Origin: JBFHNV01 sp965365655
GTDB lineage: Bacteria > Pseudomonadota > Gammaproteobacteria > HK1
NCBI GenBank assembly: GCA_965365655.1
Contig: CBDUCN010000061.1
Location: forward strand, 1-19,276
Reading direction: 5' to 3'
Length of the DNA: 19,276 bases
Part shown: one piece after another, positions 1 to 11,019 of the stretch
How positions within the stretch are numbered: the first letter of the stretch is position 1
Layout of the letters: each line of letters opens with the position of its first letter
The notes under the pieces: model-generated
What the model was told of the DNA's origin: nothing
The model's database searches: none
What the model saw: the letters and a program-made list of their open reading frames with translations, nothing else
Made by a program: the position numbers and the translations under genes

Positions 1-97
1 CAGCGCCGGGCGCTGAACGGCCGGGCGCCGACCGGCGATGGAGCGTGCGCGCTCGCGCAGCTTCGCGCGGCGAACGCCGGCGCGCGCGTCACCGCAC

Positions 98-547
98 TCA
101 GCCCGTGGGCTGCCGCGCTCCCTCGGTGCTCGCGGGTGCGCTGCGCCCGGCCCCGAGGCCGTCCTCGAACAGCGGCACGATGAGATCGTCGAACGCGAGC
201 CGCCAGGCCTCGGCGTGGCGCTCGTTCCAGCCGTCGCCGCAGATCTCGGCCATGGTCTCGATGAACACCTTGACGAAGTTCTGCACGTCTTCGTGTCCGA
301 TGCCGACGCGCCGGTGCGCGTGGCCCACGTCCTCGAGGTACGGGCGCACCATGTCGGCGTGATCGGCGAAGCGCACGACGCTGCTCAGCATCTCGACCAT
401 GCGCTCGCTCTGCGCGTCCATCGAGGCCGGGAACTTTGCCTCGTACTCCGGGTGGCGCTCGAACAGGCGCTTGTAGAAGCGCCGCGTGAAGGCCGCACGC
501 TGGCCTGCCAGCGCGTTCCAGTCGTCGCGGATGAGTTCCATGTCCAT
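98..547 (-). CDS. Single-domain globin (Vgb / flavohemoglobin-globin type)
   Basis: Heme-binding globin of 149 residues, probably for cytoplasmic O2 or NO handling. The protein follows the bacterial haemoglobin/Hmp globin fold: FYKRLFERHPE near residues 24-34 matches the B helix of Vgb and Hmp, with Tyr25 at the B10 position that stabilises bound ligand. His78 in AHRRVGI aligns with the proximal F8 His (KHCQAGV in Vgb). Trp in AWRLAFDDLIVPLF matches the G/H-helix segment. There is no FAD or NAD reductase domain, so it is not a full flavohemoglobin. The last ~20 residues are a Gly/Ala/Ser tail. I chose the ATG at 547 because an AGGG-type ribosome binding site lies 8 nt upstream; an earlier ATG at 604 would start inside the promoter. 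An FNR/DNR-type box lies about 60 nt upstream. The family is clear; the physiological role is inferred from the box. Confidence 0.87.
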   Translation of the reverse strand: MDMELIRDDWNALAGQRAAFTRRFYKRLFERHPEYEAKFPASMDAQSERMVEMLSSVVRFADHADMVRPYLEDVGHAHRRVGIGHEDVQNFVKVFIETMAEICGDGWNERHAEAWRLAFDDLIVPLFEDGLGAGRSAPASTEGARQPTG

Positions 548-606
548 CGCCGTTTCCCTGCCTGAAGGTTTTGTCGCCCTGTTTAACAGCGCGGGCGCGG
601 TCACGC

Positions 607-620
607 TTGACCTGGATCAA
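607..620 (-). promoter_or_regulatory. FNR/DNR/NnrR-type operator upstream of globin
   Basis: Read towards the globin gene, the site is TTGATCCAGGTCAA: half-sites TTGAT and GTCAA around a 4-nt spacer. This matches the CRP/FNR-family consensus TTGAT-N4-ATCAA at 9 of 10 defined positions. The centre (613.5) lies about 40 nt upstream of a start site predicted from a weak TTAAAC -10 at 581-586. That is the usual class II activator position. FNR/ANR (oxygen) and DNR/NNR (nitric oxide) boxes cannot be separated by sequence. Confidence 0.72.
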
Positions 621-735
621 ATGCCCCCGTGCCGGTCCTAGGTCCGGGCGCCGCGGCGTCGCGCGGTCGCCGTCCGCCCGGGCCCCGCGGCGGTCGCGTG
701 GACGGGCTCCGCGCGCTGCAACCGATGCGTGCGCG

Positions 736-1545
736 TCAGTGGGGCTCCATGTCGCGGTTCAGCCGATCCGTGATCAGCATCGATCCCGGCTTGTGGGTGA
801 TGCACAACGCCGGCTTCGCACGGCGCACGATCTCCTGCGGCGTGACGCCGCAGGCCCAGAACACCGGCAGCTCGCCGTCGCGGATGTCGGGCGCCGGGCC
901 GTAGTCCGGGCGCATCAGGTCGACGATGCCGATCTGATCCGGGAAGCCCAGGTGCACCGGGGCGCCGTGCACGTTCGGAAAGCGCGACGTGACCTGCACC
1001 GCGCGGATCGCGTTGGCCGGCGTCATCGGGCGCATCGAGACCACCATGGGCCCGTGGAAGCGCCCGGCCGGCGTGCACTCGATCGACGTGGTGTACATCG
1101 ACACGTTGCTGCCGTTCTCCCAGTGGCGCAGCGGGATCCCCGCCTCGACCATCGGCAGCTCGAACGAGAACGAGCACCCGAGCACGAAGCTCACGAGGTC
1201 GTCGCGCCACAGATCCATCAGGCTCGTCGGCTCGTCCACGCACTCGCCGTCGCGGAACACCCGGTAGCGCGGCAGGTCGGTGCGGATGTCCAGGTCCTCG
1301 CCGAGGTCCGGAATGCGCGGGTCGCCCGGTGCGCTCATGCCGATCAGCGGGCACGGCTTCGGGTTGCGCTGGCAGAACGCGGCGAACTCGGCCGCGTACT
1401 CCGCCGGCAGGATGCACAGGTTGCCCTGCACGTACTCCGACGCGAGACCGGCGGTGTGGCCGGTGATGCGCTCCGCGCGGATCAGCCGCCGCGCCTCGCG
1501 CGGGTCGGTGACGGGCTCGCTCAGCGTCTCGGCGGGACGGCTCAT
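736..1545 (-). CDS. DUF1445 / YcsI-like putative hydro-lyase (D-glutamate cyclase superfamily)
   Basis: Cytoplasmic protein of 269 residues, the usual length for the DUF1445 (YcsI) family, annotated elsewhere as putative hydro-lyase. Conserved blocks seen: residues 119-150 (VSFVLGCSFSFE, then PLRHWENGSN), 164-173 (HGPMVVSMRP), 180-203 (IRAVQVTSRFP, then GAPVHLG), 227-237 (PVFWACGVTPQ) and 249-260 (ITHKPGSMLITD). A related domain occurs in mammalian D-glutamate cyclase, which makes 5-oxo-D-proline, and B. subtilis ycsI sits beside oxoprolinase genes. Oxoprolinase-type genes are also in this window, so a role in D-glutamate or oxoproline metabolism is plausible, but the substrate is not shown. 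The ATG at 1545 has GGAG upstream. It follows the CoA-transferase gene on the same strand after 107 nt, with its own -10-like TACACT. Confidence 0.88.
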   Translation of the reverse strand: MSRPAETLSEPVTDPREARRLIRAERITGHTAGLASEYVQGNLCILPAEYAAEFAAFCQRNPKPCPLIGMSAPGDPRIPDLGEDLDIRTDLPRYRVFRDGECVDEPTSLMDLWRDDLVSFVLGCSFSFELPMVEAGIPLRHWENGSNVSMYTTSIECTPAGRFHGPMVVSMRPMTPANAIRAVQVTSRFPNVHGAPVHLGFPDQIGIVDLMRPDYGPAPDIRDGELPVFWACGVTPQEIVRRAKPALCITHKPGSMLITDRLNRDMEPH

Positions 1546-1578
1546 CTCGGGGCTCCTGCGGCGTGTGGCCTGCGCGGA

Positions 1579-1584
1579 AGTGTA
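1579..1584 (-). promoter_or_regulatory. -10-like box (TACACT) for the DUF1445 gene
   Basis: Read on the minus strand the context is GCTACACTTCCGCGC, 33 nt upstream of the ATG at 1545. It closely resembles the boxes at 4022, 13597 and 16412. No TTGACA-like -35 is visible. If functional, this gene can be transcribed separately from the CoA-transferase gene upstream. Confidence 0.45.
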
Positions 1585-1652
1585 GCGGCTGCTGCCGGGG
1601 GGCGCGGCGGGCCGCCGGCGCGAGGCACCCGCGCCCGGACCTCGCGGCGCGC

Positions 1653-2861
1653 TCAGACGGCGCCGTTGTCGTGGAGCGCCGCGATCTCGTCGGCGCCGTA
1701 GCCGAGCTCGCGCAGCAGCGCGTCGGTGTGCTCGCCGAGCACGGGCGGCGGTGCGTCCACCGCGGGGGGCTCGCCGTCGAGCTTGATGCCGGTGCGCACG
1801 ACGTGGATGCCGCGGCCGATGCCGGGCACCTGCGGGAACTCGGCGACCAGGCCGCGGTCGCGGACCTGGGGCTGGGCCAGCGCCTCGGGCACCGTGACCA
1901 CGGGGCCGGAGGGCACGCCGGCGCGGTTCAGCGCCTGCGACCACTCGCGCGCGGAGCGCGCGGCCAGCGCGTCCTCGAGCGCCGCCTTCAGCGCCGCGCG
2001 GTGCTCGAGGCGCGCGTGGCGCTCGGCGAAGCGCTCGTCCGCCGCGAGCTCCTGGCAGCCCACCACGCGGCACAGCGCCTCGAACTGCTCCTGCTTGTTC
2101 GCGGCGATGTTGAGCAGGCCGTCGCCGGTCGCGAAGGTGCCGGACGGGCTCGCGGTGAAGTTCTCGTTGCCGAGCGGCTCCGGGACCTTGCCGGCGACGA
2201 GGTAGTTGCTCACCACCCAGCCCATCGTCGCGATCACCGCCTCGAGCATCGACACGTCGATGAACGCACCGGGCGCCTGCGGGTCGTGCGCCCGCGCGGC
2301 GAGCGCCGCGGCCACCGCAAATGCTGCGGTCATGCCGCCGATGGTGTCCGCCACCGGGTAGCCGACGCGGTACGGCGCGGTGTCGGGGTCGCCGGTGATG
2401 CTCATCAGGCCCGACATGCCCTGCACGATCTGGTCGTACGCGGGCTGATCCTTCAGCGGGCCGTCCTGGCCGAAGCCGGAGATCGCGCAGTACACGAGCC
2501 GCGGGTTCACCTCCTTCAGCCGCGCGTGGCCGACGCCCAGGCGATCCATGACCCCCGGGCGGAAGTTCTCGACCAGCGCGTCCGCGCCGGCGGCGAGGCG
2601 CTCCAGCACCTCGCGCCCGGCGGCGGACTTCAGGTTCACGGTGATCGAGCGCTTGCCCGCGTTCTGCGCCATGAACGAGATCCCCATGCGCGCGCGGTTC
2701 AGATCCGGCGACGCGCCGAGCTGGCGCGCGAGGTCGCCGCTGCCCGGCACCTCGACCTTGATCACGTCCGCGCCGAGGTGCGCGAGCTGGTGGCAGCAGA
2801 ACGGGCCGGCCAGCACGTTGGTCAGGTCCAGGACGCGGAAACCGGCGAGGGGGCGGTGCAT
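1653..2861 (-). CDS. CaiB/BaiF family class III CoA-transferase
   Basis: Transfers CoA between carboxylic acids (formyl-CoA transferase, CaiB and BaiF family). The 402 residues are the normal length. Family signatures: LDLTNVLAGPFCCHQLAHLGA (split here only for length) at 11-31 followed by DVIKVEVPGSGD at 32-43, NLKSAAGREVLERLA at 76-90, LVENFRPGVMDRLG at 96-109, and AYDQIVQGMSGLM from 141. Asp143 in that last block corresponds to the aspartate that forms the acyl-anhydride and CoA-thioester intermediates. The C-terminal LGEHTDALLRELGYGADEI is also typical. The ATG at 2861 has GGAG 9 nt upstream. The acyl substrate cannot be read from sequence. Neighbours (DUF1445, HyuA, a PEP mutase-like lyase) suggest small-acid catabolism; no acyl-CoA dehydrogenase or ligase lies in the window. 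Confidence 0.93.
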   Translation of the reverse strand: MHRPLAGFRVLDLTNVLAGPFCCHQLAHLGADVIKVEVPGSGDLARQLGASPDLNRARMGISFMAQNAGKRSITVNLKSAAGREVLERLAAGADALVENFRPGVMDRLGVGHARLKEVNPRLVYCAISGFGQDGPLKDQPAYDQIVQGMSGLMSITGDPDTAPYRVGYPVADTIGGMTAAFAVAAALAARAHDPQAPGAFIDVSMLEAVIATMGWVVSNYLVAGKVPEPLGNENFTASPSGTFATGDGLLNIAANKQEQFEALCRVVGCQELAADERFAERHARLEHRAALKAALEDALAARSAREWSQALNRAGVPSGPVVTVPEALAQPQVRDRGLVAEFPQVPGIGRGIHVVRTGIKLDGEPPAVDAPPPVLGEHTDALLRELGYGADEIAALHDNGAV

Positions 2862-2903
2862 GGGAACGGGCTCCGTGGCGCCGTGGCGCGGCGGTGGGCG
2901 GCA

Positions 2904-2909
2904 ACGCTA
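2904..2909 (-). promoter_or_regulatory. Possible -10 box (TAGCGT) for the CoA-transferase gene
   Basis: Minus-strand AGTAGCGTTGCCGCC lies 42 nt before the ATG at 2861. It resembles the other TA-N3-T boxes of the window but is weaker. No -35 was seen. Confidence 0.25.
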
Positions 2910-3002
2910 CTCCCGCGGACGGCGCGGTGGGAGCCGCGGCGCGGAACGCCGTGGGGACCGGGACGTCGACCGCGGCACGGACCGCCTCGCGCCGCCGGTC
3001 GT

Positions 3003-3040
3003 CCGGCGGCGCGCACTGCGGCTTCCCCGGGTGCCGCCGG
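3003..3040 (-). terminator. Possible hairpin after the DUF547 gene
   Basis: Inverted repeat CCGGCGGC (3003-3010) and GCCGCCGG (3033-3040) with a 22-nt loop, about 11 nt past the DUF547 stop codon. The position suits a terminator. There is no T-run, and G+C-rich chance palindromes are common here. Confidence 0.25.
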
Positions 3041-3051
3041 CCGCGCCGCGC

Positions 3052-3903
3052 TCAGCGCCCGGCGTCGTTCAGCGACCAGTCGTACTCGTCGTCGTCGATG
3101 CGCTCGACGCGTTCGAGCGCGGCCGCGAGCGCCGGCGCCGCGTGGCGGCGCAGGTGCGCGATCACGCCCGCGTCGTCGCCGCCGAAGTCCTCCTGGAACC
3201 ACTCGTAGATGCTGGACACGATCAGCCGCCCGTCCTCGACGCGCGCGCCCCGCGGGTGGTTCACGTACGCGCGCGCCGCGGCGTCCAGCGATGCGTCCGC
3301 GGTCGCGGCGGTGAACGCGTCGCGGCGCAGATCCGGGCAGCCGATGGACGCGCAGTTCACCGCGTAGTGGATGCGCGGGTCGCGCCAGATCGGGCGCAGG
3401 ATGCGGTGCTCGACGTCGTCCAGGCTGAGCGGTTCGCCCTCCACCGCGATCAGCTTGCGGCCCCACGGGCCGTCGGAGAACAGGCCTGGCGAGATGTCGA
3501 TGTCGCGGATGCTCGCGACCGGGTAGTGGTCCAGCACCACGCGCACGGTGAGCGCGTTGTAGAGGTTGATCCAGAACGCGAGCTGCTCGGCGCGCGACAG
3601 CGTCGACACGGGCGTGGCCGACAGGCGCTCGAGGTAGCCGTCCAGCGCCGCGCGCTCGTCGGCCGTCACCGCCGCGTACGCGAAGCGGTTCACGCCGTCC
3701 GCGCCCGGGCGCACGTGCGCCGCGAGCACGCGATCCCACGCGGCGTGGTCGACCGTCGCCTGCGACCGCGGATCGTGCGCGGTCCAGCGCTCCCAGAGCT
3801 CGGCCCGCGGCGCGGCCGCGGCCGGCGCGAGCGCGCCGGCCAGCAGCATCAGGCACGCGGCAGCGCGCGCGAGGGCGGCGGTGGTGCGAGGCTTGCGTCG
3901 CAT
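3052..3903 (-). CDS. Exported DUF547 domain protein
   Basis: Protein of 283 residues with a Sec-type signal peptide: basic start MRRKPR, hydrophobic core ACLMLLAGALA, and an AxA-type cleavage site near residue 31. No lipobox cysteine follows the core, so it is probably periplasmic or secreted, not a lipoprotein. The DUF547 hallmarks are AFWINLYNALT at 109-119, DDVEHRILRP at 162-171, and DPRIHYAVNCASIGCPDLR at 175-193 with a Cys184/Cys189 pair. The family is widespread in proteobacteria; its biochemical function is unknown to me, so none is given. The ATG at 3903 has AGGAGA 8 nt upstream. It is transcribed divergently from the hydantoinase subunit A gene, with 159 bp between. No gene partner is evident. 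Confidence 0.87.
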   Translation of the reverse strand: MRRKPRTTAALARAAACLMLLAGALAPAAAAPRAELWERWTAHDPRSQATVDHAAWDRVLAAHVRPGADGVNRFAYAAVTADERAALDGYLERLSATPVSTLSRAEQLAFWINLYNALTVRVVLDHYPVASIRDIDISPGLFSDGPWGRKLIAVEGEPLSLDDVEHRILRPIWRDPRIHYAVNCASIGCPDLRRDAFTAATADASLDAAARAYVNHPRGARVEDGRLIVSSIYEWFQEDFGGDDAGVIAHLRRHAAPALAAALERVERIDDDEYDWSLNDAGR

Positions 3904-4021
3904 CGGCGTCGTCTCCTGGCCAGGCGTGACGGGGGCATGGAATGCGGCCGCGCGCGGCCCGCAGCATCAGACCGGGCGCCGCGCGCGCGGTTCCCGGCAC
4001 CGGCAGGATGCCCGATGCGGC

Positions 4022-4027
4022 TATATT
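4022..4027 (+). promoter_or_regulatory. -10-like box (TATATT) for hyuA
   Basis: Context GCTATATTCCGCCGC, 35 nt upstream of the ATG at 4063. It is the best match to TATAAT in the 159-bp divergent region between the DUF547 gene and hyuA. No convincing -35 is seen 16-18 nt upstream. Confidence 0.5.
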
Positions 4028-4062
4028 CCGCCGCTTTCGCGCGCACGCTCCGGAGAATCCCC

Positions 4063-6156
4063 ATGGCCGAGCAGCCCCTGCGGCTGGCCGTCGACATCGG
4101 CGGCACCTTCACCGACGTCGCCCTCGCCGGCGGCGCGCGCGCGTGGACGGCGAAGGTGCTGACGACGCCGCGCGCGCCCGAGGAGGGCGTGATGCAGGGC
4201 ATCGAGCGGGTGCTCGCCGGATCCGGCGCCGACCCGGCGCGCGTCGAGGTCGTGATCCACGGCACGACGCTCGCGACCAACGCGATCATCGAGCGCAAGG
4301 GCGCGCGCACCGCGCTGCTGGTCACCGAGGGCTTCCGCGACTCGGTGGAGATGGCCTACGAGAACCGCTTCGAGCAGTACGACATCAACGTGCAGCGCCC
4401 GGCGCCGCTGGTGCCGCGGCGGCTGCGCATCCCGGTGCGCGAGCGCGTCGCGGCCGACGGCGAGGTGCTGCTGGCGCTGGACGACGCGTCGGTCGAGCAC
4501 GCGCTGGACCGGGTCGAGAGCGCGGGCGTGCAGAGCGTGGCCGTCGCATTCATCCACGGCTACGCGAACCCGGCGCACGAGCGCCGCGTGGGCGAGCGCC
4601 TGGCCGCGCGCCTGCCGCACGTCGCCGTGACGCTGGCGAGCGAGGTGTGCCCGGAGATCCGCGAGTACGAGCGCATGTCCACGGCGTGCGCGAACGCGTA
4701 CGTGCAGCCGCTGATGGCCGGCTACCTGGGGCGCCTGTCGGCCGCGCTCGACGGCGCCGGCCTCGCGTGCCCGCTGCTGCTGATGACGTCCGGCGGCGGG
4801 CTCACCACGGTGGACACGGCCGTGCGCCAGCCGATCCGGCTGGTGGAGTCCGGTCCCGCGGGGGGCGCGATCCTCGCGAGCGCGATCGCGCGCCGCCTCG
4901 ATCTTCCGCGCGTGCTGTCCTTCGACATGGGCGGCACCACCGCGAAGATCTGCCTGATCGACGACTTCGAGCCGCAGAGCGCGCGCACCTTCGAGGTGGA
5001 CCGCGCGCACCGCTTCACCCGCGGCAGCGGGCTGCCGCTGCGCATCCCGGTGATCGAGATGGTGGAGATCGGCGCCGGCGGCGGCTCCATCGCGATGGTG
5101 GACGCGCTGGGGCGCATCCAGGTCGGCCCCGAGAGCGCGGGCTCTGAGCCCGGCCCCGCGTGCTACGGGCGCGGCGGCGACGCGCCGACGGTCACTGACG
5201 CCGACGTGGTGCTGGGGCGCATCGGCGCCGCGGACTTCGCCGGTGGGCGCATGCCGCTCGACGCGGACGCGGCGGCCGCGGCGGTCGCCGCCGGCGTCGG
5301 CGCTCCGCTGTCGCTGGAGGGCCCGCTGGCGGCGATGGGCCTCGCCGAGGTGGTGGACGAGAACATGGCCAACGCGGCGCGCGTGCACGCGATCGAGCGC
5401 GGCAAGGATCTCGCCGGTCGCACCCTGATCGCGTTCGGCGGCGCGGCGCCGGTGCACGCGGCGCGCATCGCCGAGAAGCTGGGCATCGAGCGCGTCGTGG
5501 TGCCGCGCGACGCCGGGGTGGGCTCGGCGATCGGCTTCCTCGCGGCGCCGGTGTCGTACGAGGTGGTGCGCAGCCGCTACCTGCGGCTGTCGCAGCTCGA
5601 CGCGCCGTCGCTGAACGCGCTGCTCGACGCGATGCGCGCGGAGGCCGAGGCCGTGGTGCGCCTGGGCGCGCCGCGCGCGGACCTCGCCGAGCGCCGCATC
5701 GCGTACATGCGCTACGTGGGGCAGGGCCACGAGGTCGAGGTCGAGCTGCCGGTGCGCGCGCTGGGGGATGCCGATGCCGCGGCGCTGCGCGACGCGTTCG
5801 ACCGCACCTACGCCGCGCGCTACGGGCGCACCATCCCGGGCATGGACGTCGAGGTGCTGACGTTCGCGCTGTCGCTGGCCGCGGCGCCGCCCGGGGCCGT
5901 GGCCGGCGCGCCGGCGCGCGACGGGGCGCCCGCGGCGCCGGTCGCCGAGCGGGCGCTGTTCGACGTGTCGCGGGCGGCGTTCGAGCCGGCTCCGGTGTAC
6001 CCGCGCGAAGCGATCACCGCGTCGCCGCGGCCGGGTCCCGCGGTCGTGCTCGAGGAGCAGACCACGACCGTGGTGCCGCGCGGCTTCGAGGTGCTGGCCG
6101 GCCCGGACGACGCGCTGCTGCTGCGCCGCGTGCCGCCCCCGGGGGACGGCGCATGA
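4063..6156 (+). CDS. hyuA: Hydantoinase/5-oxoprolinase family subunit A (HyuA type)
   Basis: ATP-dependent cyclic-amide hydrolase subunit (N-methylhydantoinase A / 5-oxoprolinase N-terminal half), cytoplasmic; normally paired with HyuB. The 697 residues match the family. N-terminal phosphate-binding loop VDIGGTFTDVA is at 10-20, followed by the HGTTLATNAIIERKGA block of the Hydant_A_N domain. The second phosphate motif FDMGGTTAKICLI starts at 287. EIGAGGGSIA lies near 345, FGGAAPVHA near 463, and the C-terminal domain ends in PAVVLEEQTTTVVPRGFEV. The start at 4063 has GGAG 7 nt upstream. The gene stands alone; its expected partner HyuB lies at 14604-16325 instead of directly downstream. Substrate is not determined: 5-oxoproline, hydantoins and acetone or acetophenone carboxylation all occur in related families. 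Confidence 0.92.
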   Translation: MAEQPLRLAVDIGGTFTDVALAGGARAWTAKVLTTPRAPEEGVMQGIERVLAGSGADPARVEVVIHGTTLATNAIIERKGARTALLVTEGFRDSVEMAYENRFEQYDINVQRPAPLVPRRLRIPVRERVAADGEVLLALDDASVEHALDRVESAGVQSVAVAFIHGYANPAHERRVGERLAARLPHVAVTLASEVCPEIREYERMSTACANAYVQPLMAGYLGRLSAALDGAGLACPLLLMTSGGGLTTVDTAVRQPIRLVESGPAGGAILASAIARRLDLPRVLSFDMGGTTAKICLIDDFEPQSARTFEVDRAHRFTRGSGLPLRIPVIEMVEIGAGGGSIAMVDALGRIQVGPESAGSEPGPACYGRGGDAPTVTDADVVLGRIGAADFAGGRMPLDADAAAAAVAAGVGAPLSLEGPLAAMGLAEVVDENMANAARVHAIERGKDLAGRTLIAFGGAAPVHAARIAEKLGIERVVVPRDAGVGSAIGFLAAPVSYEVVRSRYLRLSQLDAPSLNALLDAMRAEAEAVVRLGAPRADLAERRIAYMRYVGQGHEVEVELPVRALGDADAAALRDAFDRTYAARYGRTIPGMDVEVLTFALSLAAAPPGAVAGAPARDGAPAAPVAERALFDVSRAAFEPAPVYPREAITASPRPGPAVVLEEQTTTVVPRGFEVLAGPDDALLLRRVPPPGDGA

Positions 6157-6176
6157 GATGCGGGCGGCACCGTGTC

Positions 6177-6188
6177 CGGGACGTCCCG
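6177..6188. repeat. 12-bp perfect palindrome CGGGACGTCCCG
   Basis: A self-complementary 12-mer lies 21 nt after the hyuA stop and about 115 nt before the FHA gene's -10-like box. With no loop it suits a dimeric DNA-binding protein better than an RNA hairpin. Function is unknown. Confidence 0.35.
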
Positions 6189-6265
6189 TCGCCGGGGAAT
6201 CGGGTGCCCAGGAACGACACGCCTCGATCCTCGGACCAAGGTCTTAACCCGTTTTCGCCCCAAGT

Positions 6266-6285
6266 CCGTGGCGCGAACGCCACGG
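6266..6285. repeat. Inverted repeat CCGTGGCG-CGAA-CGCCACGG
   Basis: Perfect 8-bp arms around a 4-nt loop, located after hyuA and ending 6 nt before the TATAAAT box of the FHA gene. It covers the expected -35 position of that promoter, so it may be an operator. Alternatively it is a terminator hairpin for hyuA, though no T-run follows. Confidence 0.45.
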
Positions 6286-6291
6286 GGTGCG

Positions 6292-6298
6292 TATAAAT
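6292..6298 (+). promoter_or_regulatory. -10 box (TATAAAT), likely leaderless promoter of the FHA gene
   Basis: TATAAA at 6292-6297 stands exactly 8 nt before the ATG at 6306, so transcription would begin at or next to the start codon. No Shine-Dalgarno sequence lies in the intervening bases. The same 8-nt geometry recurs at 7273. Confidence 0.5.
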
Positions 6299-6305
6299 CG
6301 ACGCC

Positions 6306-7238
6306 ATGGACACGAATTTCCAATACGGCCTGCCGGCCGAGCCGGTCTGCGCGCTGCACGAGTTCGAGGCGGCGCTCTCGACGCGCACCCAGGTGTCCGA
6401 CGGCCAGGCCGAGCGGCTGCGCGCGCTGCCCCTCGGCGACCTCGATCGCGAGTCGCGCGCGGGCGCCGAGATCATCAAGCGCCTCGGCGACGCGGTGTCG
6501 GCCGCGATGCGCGAGCCGGAGCGCGCGACGAGCTTCCTGGAGACGCTGGACCTGCGCATCGTGACCCGCGACCACGACTGGCGCGCGATCTTCGGCGCGC
6601 TGCGCGAGCAGGCGGGCGGCGACAGCCAGCACATGCGGGTCGCGCTGTGGAACTACCTCGCGTACCTGTGCAGTCGCCGCGACCTGATCGAGCAGGTGCT
6701 GGAGCAGCGCCGGGCGCTGGAGTGCACCGACGAGCATCCGGCGCTGGAACTCGACCCGCAGCCGCTCGCGAGCGGTCTCGTGCGCCTTCCGAAGGGCGAG
6801 ACGGTGATCGTCAAGCTGCCCTATCGCGGCCAGCTCACGCTGTACCTGGGCCGCCACGCGTTCACCCTCGCCGACGGCTACCCGCCGCGTCTGGTGGACC
6901 CGGAGGGCGGCTGGCAGAAGCTCGAGCGCGGCAGCCAGCTCGTCGGCCGGCACCCGGCCTGCGAGCTGGTCACCTGGCCGGACTTCGGCGACGTGTCGCG
7001 CGCCCACCTCGAGCTGGACTGGCGCGGCGACTCCCACGTCGCGATCACCGACCGCTCGTCGCGCGGCACCTTCGTGGACGTGGACGCGCTCGCGGACGGC
7101 CCGGTCACCGGGCCGTGCAGGCCGGCGTCCGCGCCGTGCGCGCCGGACGCGATTCCCGACGACGGCGAGCAGGTGACCGTGGTGCGGCGGTCGTCTCCCG
7201 AACGGATGGCCGCGACCCGCTTCGTGCGCGGCGACTGA
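6306..7238 (+). CDS. FHA-domain protein with unknown N-terminal region
   Basis: Protein of 310 residues. The C-terminal part is a forkhead-associated (phosphothreonine-binding) domain: LVGRHPACE at 212-220 (Gly214, Arg215), VSRAHLELDW at 230-239 with the conserved Ser231-x-x-His234, and DRSSRGTFVD at 249-258. The usual Asn before Gly in the last motif is Arg253, so phosphopeptide recognition may be altered. Residues 1-145 look mainly helical and about 150-200 look like beta strands; I recognise no family there. No signal peptide or membrane segment is seen. The ATG at 6306 directly follows a -10-like box and has no ribosome binding site. The ABC exporter gene begins 48 nt downstream on the same strand. 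No Ser/Thr kinase is encoded in the window, so the signalling partner is unknown. Confidence 0.8.
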   Translation: MDTNFQYGLPAEPVCALHEFEAALSTRTQVSDGQAERLRALPLGDLDRESRAGAEIIKRLGDAVSAAMREPERATSFLETLDLRIVTRDHDWRAIFGALREQAGGDSQHMRVALWNYLAYLCSRRDLIEQVLEQRRALECTDEHPALELDPQPLASGLVRLPKGETVIVKLPYRGQLTLYLGRHAFTLADGYPPRLVDPEGGWQKLERGSQLVGRHPACELVTWPDFGDVSRAHLELDWRGDSHVAITDRSSRGTFVDVDALADGPVTGPCRPASAPCAPDAIPDDGEQVTVVRRSSPERMAATRFVRGD

Positions 7239-7265
7239 TCCGGGCGCGCGCGCCGCGCTCCCGGC

Positions 7266-7285
7266 GGCGGGGTATCGTCCCCGCC
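7266..7285 (+). repeat. Hairpin GGCGGGG-TATCGT-CCCCGCC abutting the ABC gene start
   Basis: Perfect 7-bp arms around a 6-nt loop that is itself a -10-like TATCGT (7273-7278), ending one base before the ATG at 7287. It may be an operator over the promoter, a weak FHA-gene terminator, or chance in G+C-rich DNA. Confidence 0.4.
7273..7278 (+). promoter_or_regulatory. -10-like box (TATCGT), likely leaderless promoter of the ABC exporter
   Basis: TATCGT is followed by 8 nt and then ATG at 7287, the same spacing as for the FHA gene. No Shine-Dalgarno sequence is present. TATCGT is weaker than TATAAA, so read-through from the FHA gene could also supply transcription. Confidence 0.35.
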
Positions 7286-7286
7286 C

Positions 7287-10862
<3,576 letters not shown>

Positions 10863-10960
10863 GGATCAGGACCGACGCGGCCGCCCCGCCGCCGGGATCC
10901 GGCCCGGAGCACGGACGCGGCGCGGCGTGGGCTGCCGCCGGCCGGCGCTGCCGGCGACCG

Positions 10961-10976
10961 GGCGCGAATCCGCGCC
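10961..10976 (+). terminator. Small hairpin after the ABC gene
   Basis: GGCGCG-AATC-CGCGCC: 6-bp arms, 4-nt loop, about 100 nt past the ABC stop codon. No T-run. It could act with the stronger hairpin at 10992-11018. Confidence 0.25.
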
Positions 10977-10991
10977 AACGCGTCCGGCCGG

Positions 10992-11018
10992 CGGGGCGGC
11001 GCGTCCCGCGCCGCCCCG
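10992..11018. terminator. Strong hairpin between convergent genes
   Basis: Perfect 12-bp G+C arms (CGGGGCGGCGCG / CGCGCCGCCCCG) around a 3-nt loop. It lies between the plus-strand ABC gene and the minus-strand barrel-protein gene, starting 1 nt beyond that gene's stop. The position and stability suit a bidirectional terminator, but neither side has a T-run, so Rho may be needed or it may act by stabilising the mRNA 3' end. Confidence 0.55.
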
Positions 11019-11019
11019 G

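Noticed and set aside
1..15. CAGCGCC-G-GGCGCTG palindrome at the left edge
   Set aside because: A one-base centre gives only a short stem, and the flanking gene is outside the window, so no role can be supported.
548..604. A longer globin start at 604
   Set aside because: It would add 19 non-conserved residues and begin next to the FNR/DNR-type box; the ATG at 547 has a binding site.
736..2904. A single 722-codon minus frame that looked like a fusion ending in the DUF1445 protein
   Set aside because: The first ~450 codons are an out-of-frame reading of the CoA-transferase gene. The real start with a binding site is at 1545.
1563..3314. A 583-codon plus-strand open frame across the CoA-transferase gene
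   Set aside because: No recognisable protein and opposite a gene with a catalytic aspartate and family motifs.
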